Below are positions 7,850 to 15,822 of a stretch of 24,099 bases of DNA, piece after piece. Origin of the DNA: Humitalea sp038323655 (GTDB taxonomy: Bacteria > Pseudomonadota > Alphaproteobacteria > Acetobacterales > Acetobacteraceae); the NCBI GenBank assembly GCA_038323655.1, contig JBBQHE010000041.1, forward strand, positions 1 through 24,099. Reading direction: 5' to 3'. The notes under the pieces were generated by a model, which saw only the letters and a program-made list of their open reading frames with translations, ran no database searches and was not told the DNA's origin. The number at the start of each line of letters is the position of its first letter. Position 1 is the stretch's first letter. The translations under genes and the position numbers were made by a program.

Positions 7850-9045
7850 CCCGCCAGGATTCGCGCCGCCGCCCCGGCCAGGACCCGCACGCCCAACGCC
7901 AGGTCTTCGTCCTTGGTATCCTCGGCCCAGTGATGGCTGATGCCGCCGATCGAGGGCACGAACAGCATCGCCGCGGGCATTTTCCGTGCAAGCCACTGCG
8001 CATCATGCCCGGCGCCCGAGGGCATCGCTTGCCAGCAGCCGGGTTGCAGCGCCTCGGCCTCGGCCGCCAGCGCCGCCTGGAAAGCCTCGTCGCAGGGCGC
8101 GGGGGTGGAGAGGCTGACCGCTTCCAGCCGCGCGGGGCACCGGTCGCGGCGGTTGTGTTCCTGGATCAGCGCGGCCAGGGCCGCTTCCATGCGGGCGATC
8201 ACCGCGGGGTCCACGTCGCGCAGTTGTAACAGCACCTCGGCACGGCCGGGGATGATGCTGGGTGCACCTGGTTCCAGCGTGATGCGCCCCGTGGTCCAGG
8301 TGCTGCGCGGGCCGCAGACGCGGGGGAATTCGGCGTCGATCGCGGCCAGCAAACGCACCGCCGCCAGCCCGGCGTCGCGGCGCTCGGCCATGGTGGTGCC
8401 ACCGGCGTGGTCCTGCATGCCGTCGATCACGATGCGGTATTGGCGGATCGCGACGATGCCGGTGACGACGCCGATGCGCAGGGCTTGCGATTCCAGTTGC
8501 GTGCCCTGTTCGATGTGCATCTCCAGGAAGCCGCGATAGCGGGCCATGTCACCCAGGATGCGGGGGCGGCCCGTAAGCCCGGCCTCGGCCAGGGCGTCGC
8601 GCAGCGGCTTGCCATGGGTGCGGTTGGAAAGCGTGTCGATCTCGGCTTCGTCCAGCGCGCCGATGAAGGACCGGCTGCCGATGAAGCCGCCGTAGTGGCC
8701 TTCCTCATCGGCGAAGGCCACGACATCCACGGCAAGGCCCGCGCGGGCCAGGGCCACGCCCGCGACCACGCCGAGCGCACCATCCAGCCAGCCGGCCTCG
8801 TTCTGGCTTTCGATGTGGCTGCCGACCAGCAGATGCGGCCCGGGGCCAGGATGGCGGCCGAGCACATTGCCGATGCCGTCGATCTCGGCGACCAGGCCGC
8901 AGGCTTCCAGCCGCGCGCAGAGCCAGCGCCGGCTCTCCATGTCCTGCGGCGTGTAGGTCGGGCGATGCACCCCGGTCCTGAAGCGGCCGATTTCGCGCAG
9001 TTCATGCAGATCGACGAGGAAACGTTCGGTGTCCACAGTAACCAT
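7846..9045 (-). CDS. M20 family Zn-dependent amidohydrolase (allantoate / N-carbamoyl-L-amino acid hydrolase type)
   Basis: 399 residues from the ATG at 9045, the usual size. A longer open frame to 9171 adds a low-complexity N-terminus, and the family pattern starts at VDTERFLVDLHELREIG, so I use the inner start (AAGGA about 10 bases upstream). Metal ligands of the dinuclear M20 centre are visible: His77 (GSHIES), Asp88 (WLDGALG), Glu114/Glu115 (DEEG), His177 (EMHIEQG) and His371 or 372 (ISHHWAEDT). The residue two after His77, normally Asp, is Glu79. Characterised relatives remove the carbamoyl group of allantoate, ureidoglycolate or N-carbamoyl amino acids. It lies next to allophanate hydrolase (convergent) and a RidA-like gene (divergent), which supports a role in ureido nitrogen use. 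The exact substrate is not predictable. Confidence 0.9.
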   Translation of the reverse strand: MVTVDTERFLVDLHELREIGRFRTGVHRPTYTPQDMESRRWLCARLEACGLVAEIDGIGNVLGRHPGPGPHLLVGSHIESQNEAGWLDGALGVVAGVALARAGLAVDVVAFADEEGHYGGFIGSRSFIGALDEAEIDTLSNRTHGKPLRDALAEAGLTGRPRILGDMARYRGFLEMHIEQGTQLESQALRIGVVTGIVAIRQYRIVIDGMQDHAGGTTMAERRDAGLAAVRLLAAIDAEFPRVCGPRSTWTTGRITLEPGAPSIIPGRAEVLLQLRDVDPAVIARMEAALAALIQEHNRRDRCPARLEAVSLSTPAPCDEAFQAALAAEAEALQPGCWQAMPSGAGHDAQWLARKMPAAMLFVPSIGGISHHWAEDTKDEDLALGVRVLAGAAARILAG

Positions 9046-9169
9046 GCTCTGGAAATCCTTGTTCGCGATTGCACCAGCCTTGCGTCTGCGTGGCAGCACC
9101 GCAACCCACGCGGGTTGGGAATTGCTGGGAGGTGACGCTAAAGTGGCGTGGTCGCAAGGCAGGATGCTC

Positions 9170-9574
9170 ATGACAGGTCACGCAACAATGCTGCAGCGCA
9201 TTCACGCCGCAGGCGTCACGCGTCCCTTCGCACCACTGTCGCATGCGGCGCGCGTCGGGCACCTCATCTTCGTGTCCGGCATCACGCCATTCCGCGGCGA
9301 ACGCGAGATCGTGGTGGATGATTTCCCGGCGCAGATGCGTCAGGTGATGGATAACCTCGGGGCCGTGCTGCGTGCCGCGGGGTCGGACTACGCGCACGTC
9401 GCCAAGCTCGAAGTCCAGCTCGTGCGGCCGGGCGATTTTGGCGACATGAACCGCATCTATGCCGAGTACTTCGCGCCCGGCGCCTTTCCGGCGCGCGCGA
9501 CCTGCATGGTCAAGGCCCTGCCGGTGCCCGAGTTCATGGTGCAGGTGCACGGCATGGCGGTGGTCATACCCTAG
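9170..9574 (+). CDS. RidA/YjgF/YER057c/UK114 family protein, non-archetypal
   Basis: 134 residues from ATG 9170 (AGG about 6 bases upstream; ATG 9164 is an in-frame alternative). RidA proteins are small trimeric enzymes that hydrolyse reactive enamines and imines; some relatives such as RutC serve pyrimidine breakdown. Family features are VGHLIFVSGITP (residues 29-40), the L-RAAGSDYAHV segment, and PARATCMVKALPVP containing Arg109, which matches the substrate-carboxylate arginine of RidA. The glutamate that activates water in archetypal RidA, in the final strand (IEIEA), is replaced by His127 (VQVHGMA). It may therefore belong to a Rid subfamily with a different reaction. It diverges from the M20 gene across 124 bases, which may carry promoters for both. 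Confidence 0.92.
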   Translation: MTGHATMLQRIHAAGVTRPFAPLSHAARVGHLIFVSGITPFRGEREIVVDDFPAQMRQVMDNLGAVLRAAGSDYAHVAKLEVQLVRPGDFGDMNRIYAEYFAPGAFPARATCMVKALPVPEFMVQVHGMAVVIP

Positions 9575-9614
9575 GCCCTGCTGCGCCTGGGTGGGCTCTC
9601 TCCTGCACGCACCA

Positions 9615-9642
9615 TGGCAATTAGTTGCAGGGGCTTTATGAT
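9615..9642 (+). promoter_or_regulatory. Candidate promoter of the glycosyltransferase gene
   Basis: TATGAT (9637-9642, five of six to the -10 consensus) lies 16 bases after TGGCAA (9615-9620, poor -35), about 57 bases before the ATG at 9700. This part of the gap is relatively AT-rich for the window. No other signal is visible between 9575 and 9699. Confidence 0.3.
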
Positions 9643-9699
9643 GTCGGCGCCGTGCTGCCCGATGCCTGCCGGGCCCTTGGACACAGAGAAGAAAAAACA

Positions 9700-12411
9700 A
9701 TGCAGCCAAAAATATCTGTCATTGTCCCGATGTATAATACCGAAAAATATTTGCACAAATGCTTGACCTCCATTCAGGCGCAAACGCTTGCTGATCTGGA
9801 GATCATTTGTGTCGACGACGGCAGTGTAGATGCAAGTTGTGCTGTGGTCGAGGCGTTGGCGGCGAAGGATCAACGCATCAGGCTGTTGCGGCATGAACGC
9901 AATCGCGGCCAGGGCGCCGCCCGCAACACCGGTGTGCGGGCGGCGCGGGCGGGCTACATCGCTTCGGTCGACAGCGATGATTTCATCGACCCAGACATGC
10001 TGGCGGCCCTGCATGGCGCGGCCATCGCCGGCGATTTCGACGTCGTCGCCAGCGGCATGCGCGAGGTGAACGAACAGGGTGCGATTCTGCGAACGATCAC
10101 CCCGGCGGCACGCACCATCATCATCGAAGACAGCCACGACGACGTCTTCGCGATTACTGACCCATCCGTCTGCACCAAGCTGTGGAAGCGATCCATCTAT
10201 ACAGACCACAATCTGTATTTCCACGAAACATCGTTTTATCAGGATCTGGGTTGGACCTACCCTGCCCTGCTTGTGTCGCGGCGCATCAAAATCCTCGATC
10301 AGGCGTTCTACAATTATCTGATCCGAACCGGTTCAACGACACATTCGTTTGGGTCACGGAACATTGGCGACCATATCGTAACATTCGAAGCGCTACGCCA
10401 GGCGCTGGAATTCAATGGCGTCGGCAGGCAGCACGCTTCGTCTTTCCGCAACATGATCCGCCAGACGCTGAAGTACCACGCTGTCAAGACTCTGGAGATC
10501 GGCGGGGAAAACCCGGAGACGCTGAACTATCTGCGCTGCCTGCTTGCCATCAAGAACGCCTATGTCCTGCCGGCCGAAGCAAGCGAGGCGCTGCCGGACG
10601 CGGCGGCCATCATCCACGCCATCGAATTCGACAGGCCCGACGTGCGCGATGCCTTGCCGCGCGACCAGGCGGATAGACTGGACGCGCAGTTGGCCGAGCC
10701 CGCGGCACCGCCCACCGCGCAGGTTCCGACTGCCGACAGGGGGGCGCCTGTTCCAGCGCAGGAACCTCCGCGCAAGGCCTTGCCGCATGCGTCGCGGCGG
10801 TCGTTGACCCATTCGGTCGGTCGAATGCTGGAAGCGCTATCGCCTTCGGTCGCGGCAAAGGCACGGCATGCCTGGTACAGGCTCAACGGCGGACGATTCG
10901 ACACGTTCGCCACCATCGTCGAACAGCGCGCGCAGGCTCAGGCGGAACATCTCGACCGCAGGTTCGACCTGCTGTCAGGACTGCTCGAACAGTCTGTGCA
11001 AGCGCAATCGGAACATCTGGATCGCAGGTCCGACCTGCTTTCCGGGCTGGTCGAGCAGCGCGTGCACGAACTGGGAGATGATCTGCGCGGCAGGCTCAAC
11101 AGTTTTGAAGCGCTAGCCAGCCGCCTCAAGCAGACATCCGCCCGGCACCAGGATGGCAGTGCCGCGTTCATGCTGTCGGACTCGCTCACTCGCCTCGTGG
11201 CGCGCCCTGTCGACGCGGATCGCCGAATCGCCGTGGTCTCGGTCCTGCCGCCACTGAAGACAGGCGTCGCCAACTACTCACTGCGGATCTTCCAAGCTTC
11301 CCCGGTGCCCGTCGATGTCTTCGCGCCGTTTGATCGGGCGGGACCTTACCTCGCCGCCACGCGGCAACTCCCCGCGGCAGGCGGACCTGTCAGCATTTTC
11401 GCGCTTGAGGCACTGACAGAAGCGCTCACCATGAGGCACTATACAGCGGTGGTTTGGGTCCTGGGGAATTCGGATCACCATCTGCCGGTCATCCGCCTGA
11501 TGCGTGAGATGCGCCATCTGCCCCCGCTGGCGCCGAACTTGGTGCAGTTGCACGACCCCTGGCTGTTCAATCTCGCAAGGGTCTACGCCGAAGACGTGGA
11601 CAGTGACCTTGTGTCGCTCCTGCAGGCGGCGGTGCCGAGCGGGCTGGCGGGCGCCGACTGGACCGCAGTGGCAGTCGGTGACATCTCCTCGCTGCTCGCG
11701 CATCCGGGCTTGCCAGTGCGAGCCTTGCTCGCCGATGTCCCGCTGCGCGGGGTCATCGTGCACTCAGCAGCGGCGCGCGCCATGTTGCGGAATGACCGGC
11801 TTCTGCCAGACGACCTTGCGGTGCATGACCTGTTCCTTCCTGTACTCGACGGGTTCACCGAATGGGATGCGGCGCGGCGGCCGCGGTTACGCATCGGCTC
11901 CTTCGGCGTGCCGGATCCGGCGAAGCGCACAGACCTGGTTGTCGCCGCGTTCCGGATGCTGCGGCAGGAGCATCCCGACGCGACGCTCGTCCTCGCCGGC
12001 TACCATGCGGCAGCCTATGCCCGAGCGTTCGGCCTGGCGGAGGAACCAGGCCTGGAGATCCACGACAACCCGGGCACCGAGCGTTATCGGCAACTTATGG
12101 CCAGTGTGGATGTCGCGATCCAGCTGCGCCTGCGCAATATGGGCGAGAGTTCGGGCGTCATCCCGCAGCTTCTCTCGCACGATACGCCCACCATTGTATC
12201 CGCGATCGGGTCCTTCACCGAATACGGTGACGCGGTCACGGCCCTGCCGCCGGAAAGCACCGCCTCGGAGCTTTACACCGCCATTGCCGACAATCTCAGC
12301 ACGCCGGGGCGGCGCCGGGCTGCACGCCGGGCCTATGCCGAAGCGCATGGACCGCGCGCGTTCTGCACCGCGCTGCTGGCGGCCTGTGCAGCGCGGCCCA
12401 CAGCCGACTGA
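9700..12411 (+). CDS. Bifunctional glycosyltransferase: GT2 domain, coiled coil, GT4-type domain
   Basis: 903 residues. Residues about 1-240 are a GT-A family 2 domain: ISVIVPMYNTEKYL, the nucleotide Asp in EIICVDDGSVDAS (39-40), HERNRGQGAARNTG, and the metal motif VDSDDF (90-95). A Pro/Ala-rich linker follows at about 350-380. A coiled coil at about 400-490 holds three 22-residue repeats (408-473). From about residue 505 a GT4-like domain begins with IAVVSVLPPLKTGVANYS and VQLHDPWL. Its second half has RIGSFGVPDPAKRTD and the catalytic-region pattern MGESSGVIPQLL (about 812-823). No signal peptide or membrane helix is visible, so it is cytoplasmic or peripheral, presumably building a surface polysaccharide from nucleotide sugars. 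The start is weak (AGAGAAG upstream); a longer open frame from 9625 has no homologous features. It stands alone among metabolic genes and its 5' end is AT-rich, suggesting acquisition. Confidence 0.88.
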   Translation: MQPKISVIVPMYNTEKYLHKCLTSIQAQTLADLEIICVDDGSVDASCAVVEALAAKDQRIRLLRHERNRGQGAARNTGVRAARAGYIASVDSDDFIDPDMLAALHGAAIAGDFDVVASGMREVNEQGAILRTITPAARTIIIEDSHDDVFAITDPSVCTKLWKRSIYTDHNLYFHETSFYQDLGWTYPALLVSRRIKILDQAFYNYLIRTGSTTHSFGSRNIGDHIVTFEALRQALEFNGVGRQHASSFRNMIRQTLKYHAVKTLEIGGENPETLNYLRCLLAIKNAYVLPAEASEALPDAAAIIHAIEFDRPDVRDALPRDQADRLDAQLAEPAAPPTAQVPTADRGAPVPAQEPPRKALPHASRRSLTHSVGRMLEALSPSVAAKARHAWYRLNGGRFDTFATIVEQRAQAQAEHLDRRFDLLSGLLEQSVQAQSEHLDRRSDLLSGLVEQRVHELGDDLRGRLNSFEALASRLKQTSARHQDGSAAFMLSDSLTRLVARPVDADRRIAVVSVLPPLKTGVANYSLRIFQASPVPVDVFAPFDRAGPYLAATRQLPAAGGPVSIFALEALTEALTMRHYTAVVWVLGNSDHHLPVIRLMREMRHLPPLAPNLVQLHDPWLFNLARVYAEDVDSDLVSLLQAAVPSGLAGADWTAVAVGDISSLLAHPGLPVRALLADVPLRGVIVHSAAARAMLRNDRLLPDDLAVHDLFLPVLDGFTEWDAARRPRLRIGSFGVPDPAKRTDLVVAAFRMLRQEHPDATLVLAGYHAAAYARAFGLAEEPGLEIHDNPGTERYRQLMASVDVAIQLRLRNMGESSGVIPQLLSHDTPTIVSAIGSFTEYGDAVTALPPESTASELYTAIADNLSTPGRRRAARRAYAEAHGPRAFCTALLAACAARPTAD
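10921..11118 (+). repeat. Three tandem 66-bp units coding a 22-residue coiled-coil repeat
   Basis: Units start at 10921, 10987 and 11053. Units 1 and 2 agree at 51 of 66 bases and 17 of 22 residues; unit 3 keeps the register and the leading E-Q-R-x pattern but has diverged. Each unit carries an E-x-L-D-R-R-x-D-L-L-S-G-L core. Twenty-two residues is two hendecads, a period that packs as a slightly right-handed coiled coil. The repeat lies between the two glycosyltransferase domains. Confidence 0.85.
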
Positions 12412-12441
12412 GCCTAGGGCAGAGGCACCCGCCACCCCCGG

Positions 12442-13194
12442 CTAGGACAGCGTCAGCCCGCCATCCACCACCACCGTCTGCCCGGTGACCATCGCGGCCC
12501 CCGCCAGCAGGAAGACGATCACCTCGGCAATGTCCTCGGGCGTGCAGCGCCGCTTCAGCAGCGCCTTTTCTGCCGAAGCCTCGCGCCGCGCCTCGGTCCA
12601 TTCCACCATCCAGGTGCTGTCCACCGCGCCGGGTGCGACGGCATTGACCCGCACCGCCGGCCCCAGCGCGCGTGCCAGGTTCTGCGTCAGCGACACCACC
12701 CCGGCCTTGGTCGCGCCGTAAGCCAGCGACGACCCCGCACTGCCCAGGCCGGCGATGGAGGCGGTGTTCACGATCGCCCCGCCCGCCGCGGTCAGCGCGG
12801 GTGCGGCGGCCTTGGCGCAGCGGAACACCCCCAGCAGGTTCACGCCGATGACCGTCGCCCACATCTCCTCGGTGATCAGTTCCAGATTCCTGGGCGCGAT
12901 GGCGCGGCTGGTGGCGGGCGTGCCGGCGTTGTTGACCAGGTAGTCCAGCCGCCCGAGGTCGGTCACCGCCTGGTCCACCATCCGCACCGCATCCGCGGCA
13001 TCCGACACATCGCCCGGGGCGGCGATCGCGCCGGGCATGGCGGCCACGGCGGCGGCGCCGCGTGCGTCGCCGGCCAAATGATTGATCGCAACACGACAAC
13101 CGGCAGCGGTCAGCATGGTCGCGGTCGCCAGCCCGATGCCCGAGGCACCGCCTGTCACCAGCGCGGTCTTGCCCGACAAATCGTAGCGGATCAT
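12442..13194 (-). CDS. Short-chain dehydrogenase/reductase (SDR, classical)
   Basis: 250 residues, standard for classical SDRs, cytoplasmic NAD(P)-dependent oxidoreductases. Motifs are TGGASGIG (residues 14-21), NNAG (88-91), catalytic Asn119, Ser146 in NTASIAG, and Tyr159-x-x-x-Lys163 in YGATK. The C-terminus GQTVVVDGGLTLS is the FabG-like ending. The ATG at 13194 overlaps the upstream dehydrogenase stop as ATGA, so the two are translated together. Strand 2 reads VAINHLAGDARG, with no clear Asp or Arg to assign NAD or NADP. As last gene of the hyuA-hyuB-dehydrogenase-SDR series it probably oxidises or reduces a product of the same pathway. Only 30 bases separate its stop from the convergent glycosyltransferase stop, with no U-run terminator visible. 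Confidence 0.93.
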   Translation of the reverse strand: MIRYDLSGKTALVTGGASGIGLATATMLTAAGCRVAINHLAGDARGAAAVAAMPGAIAAPGDVSDAADAVRMVDQAVTDLGRLDYLVNNAGTPATSRAIAPRNLELITEEMWATVIGVNLLGVFRCAKAAAPALTAAGGAIVNTASIAGLGSAGSSLAYGATKAGVVSLTQNLARALGPAVRVNAVAPGAVDSTWMVEWTEARREASAEKALLKRRCTPEDIAEVIVFLLAGAAMVTGQTVVVDGGLTLS

Positions 13195-14141
13195 GCGCCC
13201 CCCTCCGTCAATGTGCCGATGTCGCGCAGCGCGCGTTTCAGTGCCAGCAGCCGCCGGTCGCGATCCTGGAACCAGGCCTCGGGCGACTTGCCCGACCAGT
13301 CGTACCAGCCGCCGCCGGCGCGCACGCCCGTCCGCCCCGCCGCCAGCACCGCATCCAGCGCCGGGCTGTGGTCGGCCTCGGGCGGCGGCGTCACCATGCG
13401 GTTGCGCAGCGCGTCGCGGGTCAGTTCCAGCCCCGTAAAGTCGGCCTTGGCCAAATGCCCCAGGATCGGCAGCCGCAGCGCCAGGCCGTGCACGATGGCG
13501 GCGTCGATTTCGGCCGGATCGGCATAGCCGCCATCCAGCAGGTGAAACACCTCGGCCGAGATCGCCGCCTGGATGCGGTTGGCGACATAGCCCGGGATGA
13601 AGCGCCGCATCACCACCGGCTGCTTGCCCAAGCCCAGGATCATCGCCCGGGCTTCCTCGATCAGCGCCGGTGGGCATTGCGGCCCGGCGACGATATCCAC
13701 CAGGTCCACCAGATACGGCGGCGCATACCAGTGCTGGATCATCGCCCTTGGCTGGCGCCGTTCGGGGATCAGCGGAAAGGGGTCGAGGTAGGAGGTGTTG
13801 GAGGCGATGATCGCCCCCAAGGGCGCCGCCGCATCGATCGCCGCGAAGACCGCGCGCTTGGCCTCGGGCTGTTCGATGATGGCTTCCACCACCCAATCGG
13901 CCTCGGCCACGGTTTCGCCCAGCGTGTCATGGCAGGTGACCATGGCGGCCAGGTTTTCGGTGGTCAGCGTGGTTTCGCCCGCCGCCATGAGCGTGCTGCG
14001 CGCGGCTTCCATCAGCGACGGGGCGCGCGCCAGGGTCGGCGCGTGGCTGTCGGTCAGCCGCACCCGATGCCCACCCAGGCCAAAAACCAGCGCCAGCGCA
14101 TGGCCCATTGTACCGGCGCCGATAACGGCGATGTTCGCCAT
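13191..14141 (-). CDS. 3-hydroxyacyl-CoA dehydrogenase family protein (short form, L-gulonate/carnitine dehydrogenase-like)
   Basis: 316 residues. The N-terminal Rossmann motif is IAVIGAGTMG (4-13) with NAD-selecting Asp31 in VRLTD. SNTSYLD (114-120) and His137 in IQHWYAPPYLVDLVDIV are the active-site region; GYVANRIQAA opens the C-terminal helical domain. The length and the YAPPYLVDLV variant of the usual H-F-x-N-P segment place it with short single-function members such as L-gulonate 3-dehydrogenase or L-carnitine dehydrogenase, rather than FadB-type fusions. The start is ATG 14141, with GGAGGA 6 bases upstream; the upstream open extension lies in hyuB and is spurious. It is 37 bases downstream of hyuB and overlaps the SDR gene. 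No thiolase or CoA ligase accompanies it, so a non-CoA hydroxyacid is a real possibility. Confidence 0.9.
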   Translation of the reverse strand: MANIAVIGAGTMGHALALVFGLGGHRVRLTDSHAPTLARAPSLMEAARSTLMAAGETTLTTENLAAMVTCHDTLGETVAEADWVVEAIIEQPEAKRAVFAAIDAAAPLGAIIASNTSYLDPFPLIPERRQPRAMIQHWYAPPYLVDLVDIVAGPQCPPALIEEARAMILGLGKQPVVMRRFIPGYVANRIQAAISAEVFHLLDGGYADPAEIDAAIVHGLALRLPILGHLAKADFTGLELTRDALRNRMVTPPPEADHSPALDAVLAAGRTGVRAGGGWYDWSGKSPEAWFQDRDRRLLALKRALRDIGTLTEGGA

Positions 14142-14178
14142 GTGCTTCCTCCCGTTTGGCGGAAGGGTGCCGCCGGCC

Positions 14179-15822
14179 TCAGCCGCCGTAAACCCCAGGC
14201 TGCGTGACCGTGCCTTCTGCCAGGTCGCGCGCCAGCGCCGCGCGGTCGCGCGAGGCGGGAGCGCCAAAGCCGCCGCCGCCGCTGGTTTCAAGCCGCACCA
14301 CATCGCCACGCACCAGGCGGTTGCCGTCGGATTTTGGCGCCAGCGGCGTCTCCTGCCCATCCCGGATCAGCGTCAGCCGCCCCAGGCTGCCGGTTGCACC
14401 GCCCGCCAGGCCGAAGGGCGCGAAGCGGAACCTTTCCATATTCGCGCCGAAGCTGGCGGTCGGGCTTTCCACCCGCCATTCCCGCAACAGCCCAAGCCCC
14501 CCGCGATACTGCCCCGCGCCCCCGGAATCCGGCAGCAGCGAATAGCGGCGGATCGACAGCGGCATCGTCGCCTCGATCATCTCCACCGGGATATTGGCGT
14601 TGTTGTGCATGCCTGCGGAAAAGGCCGAGGCCCCGTCGCCGCGCGGATTGCCGCCGACGCCGCCGATCTCGATTTCCACCAGCACCTCGCGCCGATGTGC
14701 CTCGTCCACGGTCTGGATCGAGGCGACGTAGGACCCACCGTAATAGGCCGCCGGAATCCGGTCCGGCACCGCCTGGTGCAGCGCGCCGAACATCGCATTG
14801 GCCAGGCGGTGCACGACGGCGATGCGATGCGCGACGGGTGCGGGAAAGCGGCAATTCACGACGCTGCCGAGGGGGGCGATGATGGTGACCGGGCGGTAGC
14901 AGCCGGCATTGGGAAAGAGGTCCACATCGGTCGCGGCCATCAGCGCGTAGAAGACGCCGCAGGCGCTCATCCCGATCGTGCAGTTCACCGGCCCCGCCTG
15001 CTGGTCCGCGCAGCCCGACAGATCCACCGTCGCGCTGTCGCCCGCGATGGTGATGGCGACATGCAGACGGACGGGGTCGGCGGAAACCCCGTCATTGTCG
15101 ACAAAATCTTCGAATGTGTAGGTGCCGTCGGGCATGGCCGACAGGGCTGCGCGCATCTGCGCCTCGCTCATGTCCAGCAGCCGGGCCTGGGCCGTGATCA
15201 GCGCCTCGGCACCAAAGCGTGTGGCAAGGCGCGTGATCGCGGCGGCACCCACCGACAGGCTCGCCAACTGCGATTGCAGATCGCCCAGCATAAGGTCCGG
15301 CTTGCGGACATTGGCGCCCAGCATGCGCCAGACGCCCTCGTTCAACCGCCCGTCCTCGATCAGCTTCATCGGCGGGATGCGGGTGCCTTCCTGGAACAAC
15401 TCCGTCGCCGTAGCGGCGTAGGAGCCTGGCGCCATGCCGCCAACATCGATGTGATGCGCCAGCGCGCCGACATAAGCGACGCGCCGCCCCTCATGGAACA
15501 CCGGGCGAAACACCAGGATGTCGTTCAGGTGCTGCCCGCCCGCATAGGGGTCGTTGGTGCAGACGACATCATCCTCGGCCCAGTCATCCGCCGAGACATG
15601 GTGTTCCAGCAGCGCCCGAAGCGCGTGCCCCATGCTGTTCAGATGCTGCGGGATGCGGGCCGATTGCGCGACGTTGAAGCCCTCGGCATCGAAGACCGCG
15701 GTCGAATAATCCAGCAATTCGCGCACGATGGTGCTGCGGCTGGTGCGCCAGATGGTGACGTCCATCTCGGCCGCGGCGGCGACCAGGGCGTGGCGGACGA
15801 TCTCGATATCGATCGGCGTCAT
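14179..15822 (-). CDS. hyuB: Hydantoinase B / N-methylhydantoinase-oxoprolinase beta subunit
   Basis: 547 residues, full length for HyuB. It starts MTPIDIEIVRHALVAAAAEM, the usual HyuB opening. Further family patterns are NDPYAGGQHLNDI, HHIDVGGMAPGS, and the C-terminal GGAGQYRGGLGLLREW and TSGGGGFGAP. HyuB works with HyuA as an ATP-dependent amidohydrolase of the 5-oxoprolinase/N-methylhydantoinase/acetophenone carboxylase superfamily, acting on cyclic amides or carboxylating ketones. Its ATG overlaps the hyuA stop as ATGA, as usual for the pair, which suggests 1:1 synthesis. The substrate within the superfamily cannot be read from sequence alone. The neighbours (two dehydrogenases) favour a catabolic role over glutathione recycling. 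Confidence 0.95.
   Translation of the reverse strand: MTPIDIEIVRHALVAAAAEMDVTIWRTSRSTIVRELLDYSTAVFDAEGFNVAQSARIPQHLNSMGHALRALLEHHVSADDWAEDDVVCTNDPYAGGQHLNDILVFRPVFHEGRRVAYVGALAHHIDVGGMAPGSYAATATELFQEGTRIPPMKLIEDGRLNEGVWRMLGANVRKPDLMLGDLQSQLASLSVGAAAITRLATRFGAEALITAQARLLDMSEAQMRAALSAMPDGTYTFEDFVDNDGVSADPVRLHVAITIAGDSATVDLSGCADQQAGPVNCTIGMSACGVFYALMAATDVDLFPNAGCYRPVTIIAPLGSVVNCRFPAPVAHRIAVVHRLANAMFGALHQAVPDRIPAAYYGGSYVASIQTVDEAHRREVLVEIEIGGVGGNPRGDGASAFSAGMHNNANIPVEMIEATMPLSIRRYSLLPDSGGAGQYRGGLGLLREWRVESPTASFGANMERFRFAPFGLAGGATGSLGRLTLIRDGQETPLAPKSDGNRLVRGDVVRLETSGGGGFGAPASRDRAALARDLAEGTVTQPGVYGG

Noticed and set aside
9046..9171. Longer M20 hydrolase start at 9171
   Set aside because: The extra 42 residues are not part of the family and would overlap the first codons of the divergent Rid gene; ATG 9045 fits the conserved N-terminus.
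9625..9699. Longer N-terminus of the glycosyltransferase from a TTG at 9625
   Set aside because: The added residues match nothing in the family, and a possible -10 element lies inside this stretch; the ATG at 9700 begins right before the GT2 core.
10921..11118. Possible CRISPR-like tandem repeats
   Set aside because: The units are directly adjacent, have no spacers, keep the reading frame and encode a coiled coil.
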